From the NCBI RefSeq assembly GCF_963678635.1, contig NC_087065.1, forward strand, positions 44,085,430 through 44,149,429: DNA of 64,000 bases. The letters are read 5' to 3'. The notes beneath the pieces are model-generated. The model did not search any database. It saw nothing but the letters and a program-made list of their open reading frames with translations, and had not been told where the DNA came from. Source of the DNA: Symsagittifera roscoffensis. Taxonomy: Eukaryota > Xenacoelomorpha > Acoela > Convolutidae. This document shows positions 57,161 to 64,000 of the stretch, one piece after another. Position numbers and translations under genes: made by a program. Each line of letters begins with the position of its first letter. Positions within the stretch are counted from its first letter, which is position 1.

Positions 57161-57499
57161 TCTTCAGCGTTTTCCTCGAATGATACTCTCGTTTTTCTTA
57201 GTGTGGTCTGGATGAGGATCTCTTAAGGATTTTTCTCGACTATAGTTCGCACCAGCTCTTTGCTCTCAAGTTATTTGTCTTTTGGCTGTCTATCTCCATC
57301 CGGATCCATCTTCGGTTTTTTCATTATTTTGACTTCCGGCTCCATAGGCATTACCGATTGCCTCCCTAGGGTTCTTGTCCTCTGGTCATCAGGAAGTAAT
57401 TCTGGCTGATCTTTAATTGGTTCCCTAATGTATTGAGCCATCTTGTAAGAGACAGACTGTAAAAGGTCTCCATGTACGTAAACAAAAATCTATCTTTTA

Positions 57500-57900
57500 T
57501 CTCTGTGCTCTTGGCTCTCGTAGAACTCTGTATTTTTGCTCAAGCTATCCGCATTCTGATGCCTGTCACTGGTTATGTGCTAAATTATTATATTGTTACC
57601 ATCTAGACACACGATCCATCTCCCGATGTAACTTTGATCCATTGAGTACGTCTTCAACCAAGACAAGGATATGTTATCTACTCGTATTTTGAATGGCTCG
57701 CTGTCCAGATATGCTCTGTGTTTCTCCACGAAGATAAATGCTGCAAGCAACACCACCTTGGGCGCCCCGTAGTTCTTTCATCTGAGTGTCGCTCTCGGTC
57801 TCAAGACGATCTTGCCATTCCAATCTTGATGTTGTTGAAATATCCCAGAAGTTGCGACAACTGACGCGTCTGCGTCAAGGATGTACATGCCATTCCATGT
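57500..57900 (-). pseudogene. RNase H of the giant element
   Basis: Minus-strand translation, with two frame breaks, gives the RNase H series: NGMYILDADASVVATSG (first catalytic Asp), WNGKIVLRPRATLR, FVEKHRAYLDSEPFKIRVDN (Asp of the VDN box), LSWLKTYSMDQSYIGRW and SDRHQNADSLSKN (His/Asp box). The degraded copy degrades RNA of RNA/DNA hybrids in the intact family. It lacks a continuous frame, so it is not translated as such. Confidence 0.8.
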
Positions 57901-57992
57901 TGGTCTTTCCAATACAGTAGCCTTACACAACTCCCGTTTGTCACCGTTGAAACGACTCTTCTGCTGCGATATTCCATATAAACTTCAGCCCT

Positions 57993-58900
57993 TTATGTCT
58001 CATGAGTTGTTAGATCGGGTATATTTTGTCCGCGTAATCTTTGATGAATTACCACGAAACCAAGAAAGCTCATCAACTGGTACTCGGTCTTTGGTGACTT
58101 CAAAGTTAGGACTGCCTCAAAAAGTTCTGGATCTGGTTTGATGACAGATTTGTCCACCATTCTTCCAAAGTATTTTATTGAAATCTTCAAGATTTCGCAT
58201 TTCGACGGCTTGCACTTCAGACCCGCCCTTTTCATACATGCAAATACTTCGTCCAGGCGCTCGATGTGATCATCAAGAATTGGCGTTGCTATAACTACGT
58301 CGTCCACGTAACACAAGTTCCCATACTTCTTTATCAGACTTGTTAGTGCTTGTGACATCAATCTCAGGAATGTGGATGTCACATTGCATAGGGTGAAAGT
58401 CATCCTTTTTCATTGAAACAGCCTCAGCTCGCGAGCAGATCCCGTTTTCTCCCTATCTTGCTGCCTAGGCAGTACCTGACAGAAAGCTGACTTCAGATCA
58501 AGAGTAGTGAAAAACTTAGCATCCCCCAATTTTTAGAGACTTTCGTCTGACTTCGGGATGAGATAGGCATCCTTGACCTTGACGGACTTCAGATATCGAA
58601 AGTCGCAATAGAATCTCAATTAAAATCCTTTCTTTTCGGCCATCACTACTCCACACGCCCACGGTGATCTGGATGGTTCTATCATGTCATACTCTAAAAT
58701 TGTTTCTATTTCTTTTCTACATGCATCCGATTTGTGGGTGGTCATGCGTCTCGCTCCCTCACTGTACGTACCACCGATTCCTTTAATTATATATCATGTT
58801 TAAAAAATTTACAACACCCACTGTCCGACTTATGTATCGAGAAAACGACTGGGTTCCTATATAACACATCCTTGATGGCTTCGAGCTGTTCGTCCGTTAT
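57993..58900 (-). pseudogene. Reverse transcriptase of the giant element
   Basis: The 136-residue frame 58403-57993 has the palm end and thumb: FTLCNVTSTFLRLM, the intact active-site box CYVDDVVIATPILDDHIERLD, AGLKCKPSKCEILKISIKYFG and LMSFLGF. Upstream (58900-58420) the fingers and first palm strand are present in broken frames. YVDD keeps both catalytic Asp residues, while the neighbouring integrase has lost one, so decay is uneven. The sequence belongs to Ty3/gypsy and differs from both other RTs in the window. Confidence 0.9.
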
Positions 58901-59211
58901 TTTTCCCCTTAAATGTTCTATTTCTGGGAATAACGGTTTGTCCCTATCCAACTCTTTAGGTGTGAGTCTTTTTGGAAAACTTGAACAATTCGAAAGTCCA
59001 TCGTCTGTCTTTGACTAAAATGAACTAACATTTCTCGAAAAAAATTTTTCTCTCCAATCTATTCAATATACAAATTCTGCCCTTGTGATTTGGACAATCA
59101 AGAACTTTTACAGCTTTTTAACGTTTTCAATCATTTCATATCAAGCTCTCACAGGCAGTGCATATCCGAGTTCATTCATCCACTGGATTGTGATTGATAT
59201 ACTAAGAGTAT

Positions 59212-59982
59212 TCAACAAGATACTGACGCAGAAGCCACCCTCGGTGATCGAGAATGATCTTCATAAAATAACAGCATTTGGCTATTTGGATTTGGTACTA
59301 CCCATACCTCTTTGTTATCAGTAAGTTCAATGAAATTCCTCATTCTCAAGCTTACAATTGCAGCCTCATTGGCTTTTAACCTCACCCTCCTACTCAATAA
59401 GACTGAAGCTTTACAATCATTTGTCGAAATCAAATTAAGCAGTTTTGTTACGCACTTCTTTTCCGGGTTTCGAATCCTGAGCTTGGCATTGATAAGATCT
59501 ATCATTATGTCAAAGTTACCGATGAAATCTCTGCCCAAAATGAACTGATCTGATTCATCTAGATTCACCACCACAAGCAAGCTCATCCACAGATTGCGGT
59601 TCCACATATTTAGAGCTATGATCGTTGTTCTGCCTAGTACCCCTAGTGCCCCCTTATTCGCTGCCGACAAGCGGAGACTGAAGTCTATTAGGTTGTCCTT
59701 ATCGAATCCCATCCGTATCTACGTTTCAATTGATATCACGCTCAATCGGCTGCCGTATCCGGTAACCCCATTCAAGAACGTGTTCATTCCTTTTATATCA
59801 AGTACAAGGACAGACACGTCCGCTTCCGTGCCCAGATTCATGGCGTCCTCATCAAGCATGGCGCAATGTCCAAATAATCTGATTTTGAGCTCCCCTTGGC
59901 CAACGAAAACCTGGGCCACCATTTCGTCATCACAATTTGTCATCGTCTTCGTATAGTTGTTGATTCCATCAATATTTAGCAT
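59212..59982 (-). pseudogene. Aspartic protease region of the giant element
   Basis: Frame 59712-59212 holds the C-terminal protease signature LDESDQFILGRDFIGNFDIMIDL (by parts), followed by IRNPEKK and the linker into RT (VRLKANEAAIVSLRMRN, WVVPNPNSQ). Frame 59982-59719 is the upstream half (EADVSVLVLDIKGMN). The usual DT/SG active-site triplet is not intact in the frame seen. The order, between zinc knuckles and RT, is as expected. Confidence 0.8.
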
Positions 59983-60026
59983 GACCTCGTGTGGACCATG
60001 ACTTTCGGTATATCTGCCAGTTAATC

Positions 60027-60880
60027 TTATCGATCAATCTCATCACCTCTTGTTACTAGCGCTTTGATGGTTTTTGATGGAGTTTGAGGACTGAAAGAAC
60101 GCAAATAGTCCCCAAATACATATTTCTGAATGAGTGTTTGGTCAAAATATTCGCTCAGGTTCCTCGTCACCTCGTGACCACCTACGGTGATTATCAATAT
60201 TATTCTCGCCCTTATTTTTGTGATCCCGAACGGCTTCCCGGTTTCCATCTTCAGAGTGTTGCTATTGCTCGTGACCTTGCGAGTGTAATTTATCTCCAAC
60301 ATCCTTTTGGTTTCTGTTTCCTTGCTTTCCATATCTTCAGTTACTGCCTTCACGGATTTTGTCAACAGTTCATCTTTAATCACGTCTTCATTCTGGAATT
60401 CATTTTTAGCCTGTCTGTTTCTCGCGTTCTGCACTGCTGCTAGTTTCAGCTAGTGTTTCCGATGGTTCTGATTTATCACAGCCTCCCAGAACAGAAGACA
60501 AAGGGACCTTCCTCGCCACAGAAGAAACATTTTGCGCCAATCTTGATTATCAGGCCACAGTAGAATTCATGTTCCTCCACCTGGTTCATGTCATCTTCAT
60601 CCGGTGCGTAACCCATATCCCTTGTTTGTAAAAGGTGCAATCAATTACGTGATGATCTGCTGACCCACTACTCGCGCACGATCTGCGCTTGTCCATATCA
60701 GCTCTCGGCTTGTACCCTGTCGACCTCTGTTGCTGGCTCCCTTATTGAGGATTCCTGTCCGCCGAAATTGAATTTTTCTGTGGCTTCATTAACTTTGATT
60801 CTCTAAATTTCTGCCTAATCTCTTCTGGGGCTCGTGCATTATTCTCCGATTGACGACTTGAGAACAATGTTGGCAACCTA
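60027..60880 (-). pseudogene. Gag C-terminal region with two damaged zinc knuckles
   Basis: On the minus strand one knuckle reads CASSGSADHHVIDC (C-x2-S-x4-H-x4-C, second Cys changed to Ser) near 60680-60640. A second reads CFFCGEEGPFVFC (near 60535-60495), with the His replaced and one residue missing. The frame 60434-60027 continues to the protease. A 900-bp Gag is short, so the N-terminal Gag may have been lost together with part of the 5' LTR. Confidence 0.7.
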
Positions 60881-61030
60881 CTAAACGCTATCGAAGGATA
60901 ATGCACCAACCGCAGAAAATATGAGGCAGAAATCTAGAGATTATATTCTTTTAGAGAAAATTATTTTATATTAGAGAAAATATTCTTTTTCAGCGGACAG
61001 GAGTCTTCAAGGAGGGAGCCAGATACCCTC

Positions 61031-61488
61031 TAGAAATAAAATTCAGTACCCACATAGTGACTACGGCACAGGCATCGATTAAGTAAAGTAAGTAAGATAG
61101 CTCGAGAAGTTTAAAAATAAAGACTAGTTTTTACTCAAGAAGTTTTATCATCTGGACCATTGGGTCGCTTCACTCGTCAACCTGCCCAATCAAGTTGTTC
61201 ATTTGTCCAGCGATGGCAATCTCGTAAAAATTCTCAGTGTTTTTGTCGGGAACAAGACAACTCTACTTAGTTGGTTTATTTTGGTTAATTTGCGATTAAC
61301 AATTTTACTCTAGACCAATTTTCTTTCATTCTTCTTGCTATTATTAATCGGCTCTTCTGATATTCTGACCTTTTCGTTTCAGTTGCTGTGTGGTAAACTT
61401 GACTATGACGTTGCCGATTGGAATTTTTCGAAAATACCATATCGCTCCGAAATCAAGATAAAAATTCAGGATATGACCGACTGGCACA
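61031..61488 (-). repeat. 5' LTR of the giant element (partial)
   Basis: Matches the second part of 45137-45861 and 41048-41904: TCTAGAAATAAAATTCAGTAC, GGACCATTGGGTCGCTTCA and the end GACCGACTGGCACA. About 290 bp of the LTR corresponding to its 3' side are missing next to the Gag region, so a deletion removed the LTR-Gag boundary and any primer-binding site. Confidence 0.75.
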
Positions 61489-61499
61489 TCTGTGAAAGT

Positions 61500-61925
61500 A
61501 GCATGTGACTTCACTGCATGATGTCATGCATTTAAAAACGCTTTTTTTTGACATTTTGAATTAAAAAATTCACTTCGATATTAAATTGTTATAGCTGAAC
61601 TTTTTGATTAACTACGAAAAAATTGATGGTTTTTAGTACAAATCATTGGATTTCCATGACGAGCTGGAAACCAAATGATAAGAAATTAGCTAAATTAAAT
61701 GTTCTAATCATAATGTCTTATTGCCCGATGACTGACAATCAAAACCTAGAACCGACCAAAACCTGCATCCTTTAAATAAGAAAAGTCTTAACCGCTCGAG
61801 ATGTATCTAAATTATCAACACAAATAAATCAAAGTTGATAGCCAGTTAGCGCTTATCAACTTTCATACTGCTCATATAACCAATAAATGACAATGAGGCG
61901 TGTTCAGTCTTTTTCAAGACACGTT
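61500..61925 (+). repeat. Diverged direct repeat, copy 1
   Basis: Aligns with 63470-63850 in the same orientation: CGATATTAAATTGTTATAGCT with TGATATTAAATTGGAGCTC, ATGACGAGCTG, TTGACAATC/CTGACAATC, GCTCATATAACCAATAAAT and a GTGTTCA end. Estimated identity is roughly 65-75 percent by eye. No coding frame. Confidence 0.7.
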
Positions 61926-62811
61926 AAATTGTATAGCATTGTTCTCAAGATTGGGCCAGTTTTGTGCGGGGGGGGGGGTGAGTAGAAGAAAAACAAAGCT
62001 TAGAACGGGAGTAATATGAAGTGATAGTCGACTTTGATTGTCTTGAAAAAACAATTTAAAAAAACTGAAATTTTATATTTTGTTTACACGAATTAAGTAA
62101 AAAAAATATTTTTTTTCTGCCAAGAAGCTCCACAATTTTGTTTTTGTTGTTGTAGTTTGGTACCCATTTGGATGAGAAATTGAGGTAGCTGAATTTGCGC
62201 GGAAAAAAGAAAAAAATGAGCGTTAGAAAGAAAAACGCTGAGAGCCATCAATTCATTGAAGGAATTGTTACAACAACGAATGCTCTATGATTAAAACAGA
62301 TATATGATTAAAACTATGAAAAAAAAAGAATTAAAAACAAAAGCAATAAAATCAATCGAGACATTTAAATTTATATGCAAAAAACTTGATATCATTGTCT
62401 CAAAAATCTGGGCATCACACGAGAGCGTTCGGCATTGCTGAATTACAAGAGTGCCGGAACCGGAGAAATGGTCTACATCGCCAAAAACTGATGATAAATG
62501 ACAACATTGAACTCCGACATAAATTCTTATGAAGCCTCTAATCAGTTTGATAGCTTTACAATAATTTGCCTCTATTCGATTTGATCGGAGAATTTTATTG
62601 CCAAACATTTTGTTGTTGTTGTTGATAATTGCCATCCGACATTTTTTTTCAAAACAATTAGAAATTAAGGAGAGAAAGGAGTTCCCCTAATAATTGTTAA
62701 CAGTTTTTACAGGGACAAGGTTTTTCTGAGAAACCTATTGACAAAAATAAGCCTGAAAACTGGCAAAAAACCCAGCATTCGAAGATCTATTGATAGGATG
62801 CGTTTAAATGT
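61926..62811. other. AT-rich intergenic stretch, nothing recognised
   Basis: Includes a 12-G homopolymer near 61966-61977. The 114-codon minus-strand frame at 62291-62635 has no motif I recognise and is not called a gene. Confidence 0.35.
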
Positions 62812-62876
62812 AATAATAATCATAATAATAATCATCATAATAATTATAATAATAATCGTCATAATAACAATCATAA
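62812..62876. repeat. AAT/ATC trinucleotide microsatellite
   Basis: AATAATAATCATAATAATAATCATC-type repetition for about 65 bp. It produces an artificial Tyr/Asp-rich tail in the minus-strand frame 62804-63043. Confidence 0.9.
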
Positions 62877-63202
62877 AAAAACTGTTTCCAAAACATATCT
62901 AACATTTCATCACTCCCGATACGTTCCTTTTTACAAAATGCAGAAAATAGCAGGCGGTTGCATGTGTTTTTTCGATACGTATCATGTACAGCAATTTTGT
63001 TTCCTTGCTGGATAATCATACGAAACCCAATTCTGTCAAACATTTTTTGTCCTGTGTCAACCTTATGCGGTGTGATAACTTTTTCTTGACATTTGAAAAC
63101 TTATTGATAGCTTGCGTATTTTCCGTGTAAATAAAGCTAAATTTGACAAATGAGTACATTAAGATTCATCGGACTGACTTTATCATCTATTAAAGAAAAC
63201 CT

Positions 63203-63346
63203 ATGACTCAAAATGACTTCAAAATTATCCCCTCTCATAATAAATTTAATGACTTTGCTCAGTGTAATTTTGAAAAACTTATGAGTGCTTCTATCATTGA
63301 TGAATGTTTTTCAATTTTTGTGAAAGATCTTAAGCCGGATATATAA
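63203..63346 (+). CDS. Short unrecognised frame, possibly an exon or gene remnant
   Basis: A 47-codon frame (MTQNDFKIIPSHNKFNDF..., ending FVKDLKPDI) with balanced composition that stands out from the AT-rich background. No family recognised, no splice signals of note. It precedes the second copy of the 61.5/63.5 kb direct repeat. It may be chance. Confidence 0.2.
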   Translation: MTQNDFKIIPSHNKFNDFAQCNFEKLMSASIIDECFSIFVKDLKPDI

Positions 63347-63469
63347 TCTACAAAAATCTGTTGAAACCTTAAATTTATTAACATTAGCTAGAACTTTTAT
63401 GTGCAATTTTGTTAATTTATCTGACTCAACAGTTCAACCACCTCGGAAGATTTCTTTTCATGAAGTTGC

Positions 63470-63850
63470 GTGGCATCAATGATTTTTTGATCAGATTACA
63501 AAATTCAACTTGATATTAAATTGGAGCTCAAAATTTTCTTTAGCTCTGAAAAAGCTAACAACGAAACATGGCAATTTTATGACGAGCTGAAAACAAGTTG
63601 AAAGTAAATTATCTCAATTGAATATTCCATTCATGATTTCTTATTACCCGCCGATTGACAATCGAGATCTAGAATTAAGAGCAAAACCAGCATTTTTAAG
63701 GTGAGATATGTCTAAGCCGCTCATGAAGTACTTAAACTATCAATAAAAAAAAACTACAACTGATTGCCAGTAGCGCTGCTTGGCAATTATATAGCTCATA
63801 TAACCAATAAATTACAGTGTAGCCGTGTTCAAAATGGGAAAAGTCTAATA
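63470..63850 (+). repeat. Diverged direct repeat, copy 2
   Basis: Partner of 61500-61925; see the shared blocks listed there. The interval between copies is about 1.97 kb and holds the microsatellite and the 47-codon frame, so a segmental duplication or a pair of old terminal repeats are both possible. Confidence 0.7.
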
Positions 63851-64000
63851 CCGGATTCACAACAAGTCATCGACTACAACGGTTGAGCAGAGAATCAAAC
63901 TCACAGTTTGCCGGAACAGAACAAAGCAAAAAAAACCAGGTTCAAACAGTATTGCTCAGATGTTGGTAGCAGAACAACACTCAATGACAAACTGGGACAG

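Larger units (their letters stand above)
45137..61488 (-). mobile_element. Giant (~16 kb) Ty3/gypsy-like element with extra 3' coding region
   Basis: Related LTRs at both ends (45137-45861, 61031-61488) enclose minus-strand zinc knuckles, protease, RT, RNase H and integrase in Ty3/gypsy order (60.9-55.9 kb). About 9 kb of further coding-like sequence follows, with a coiled coil and an SGNH-hydrolase-like domain (54.6-46.2 kb). This interior is clearly richer in G and C than the AT-rich flanks. Typical gypsy elements are 5-8 kb, so this is either a very large element or two minus-strand elements fused. All frames are broken by stops and shifts. An AT-rich insertion sits at about 49165-49810. 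Confidence 0.7.

Noticed and set aside
62804-63043. 79-codon frame ending in Tyr/Asp repeats
   Set aside because: The Tyr/Asp part is a trinucleotide microsatellite and the rest has no motif.

Overview
This is eukaryotic, almost certainly metazoan, intergenic DNA dominated by decayed mobile elements. The background is AT-rich with many homopolymers. It carries LTR retrotransposon coding remains of at least four lineages, small inverted-repeat elements with target-site duplications, minisatellites and a 200-N scaffold gap. Only one substantial intact coding exon is visible (35451-37036, +). The species cannot be named from the sequence. The Ty3/gypsy lineages and a ZNFX1-like gene suggest a marine invertebrate, but that is inference.

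Layout. (1) 1-9815: three direct copies of a chimeric unit of about 3.58 kb. Each joins a Ty3/gypsy RNase H/integrase fragment to two monomers of a ~1.05-kb repeat. All copies share inactivating changes in the integrase catalytic triad; the last copy runs on into the Pol tail and a polypurine tract. (2) 11721-16640 (-): a second, more diverged Ty3/gypsy element with zinc knuckle, protease region, RT and integrase, all broken. (3) 16817-19160: three tandem monomers of the ~1.05-kb repeat. (4) 19246-20715 (-): a BEL/Pao-type Gag fragment. (5) 21290-22475: minisatellites built on GCGAC and TTCGACC. (6) 22480-35440: noncoding DNA with two small elements with perfect 8-bp target-site duplications, a second copy of one of them, three copies of a ~540-bp hairpin-ended repeat, tRNA-like remnants, a cluster of TTTCAGATCTGAAA palindromes, and pseudogene pieces of the neighbouring gene. 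(7) 35449-37036 (+): the ZNFX1-like exon, with a splice acceptor directly before its ATG and a splice donor overlapping its stop. (8) 37349-44530 (-): a Ty3/gypsy element with ~218-bp LTRs, polypurine tract, Gag, RT and integrase remains, interrupted by a solo LTR of another family. (9) 45137-61488 (-): an unusually large (~16 kb) Ty3/gypsy-like locus between related LTRs. It holds zinc knuckles, protease, RT, RNase H and integrase, and then a long extra coding-like stretch with a coiled coil and an SGNH/GDSL-hydrolase-like domain. (10) 61490-64000: AT-rich DNA with a diverged direct repeat and a microsatellite.

How it fits together: apart from the ZNFX1-like exon, nothing forms a working cellular pathway. 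The window is a layered record of insertions. A MITE landed in a pseudogene copy of the gene, a solo LTR landed in an older gypsy element, and a recombinant gypsy/repeat chimera was amplified in tandem. The most unusual item is the SGNH-hydrolase-like domain downstream of integrase in the giant element. ZNFX1 proteins act in antiviral sensing or small-RNA inheritance in other animals, so its position beside this element graveyard is noteworthy but unproven as a functional link.
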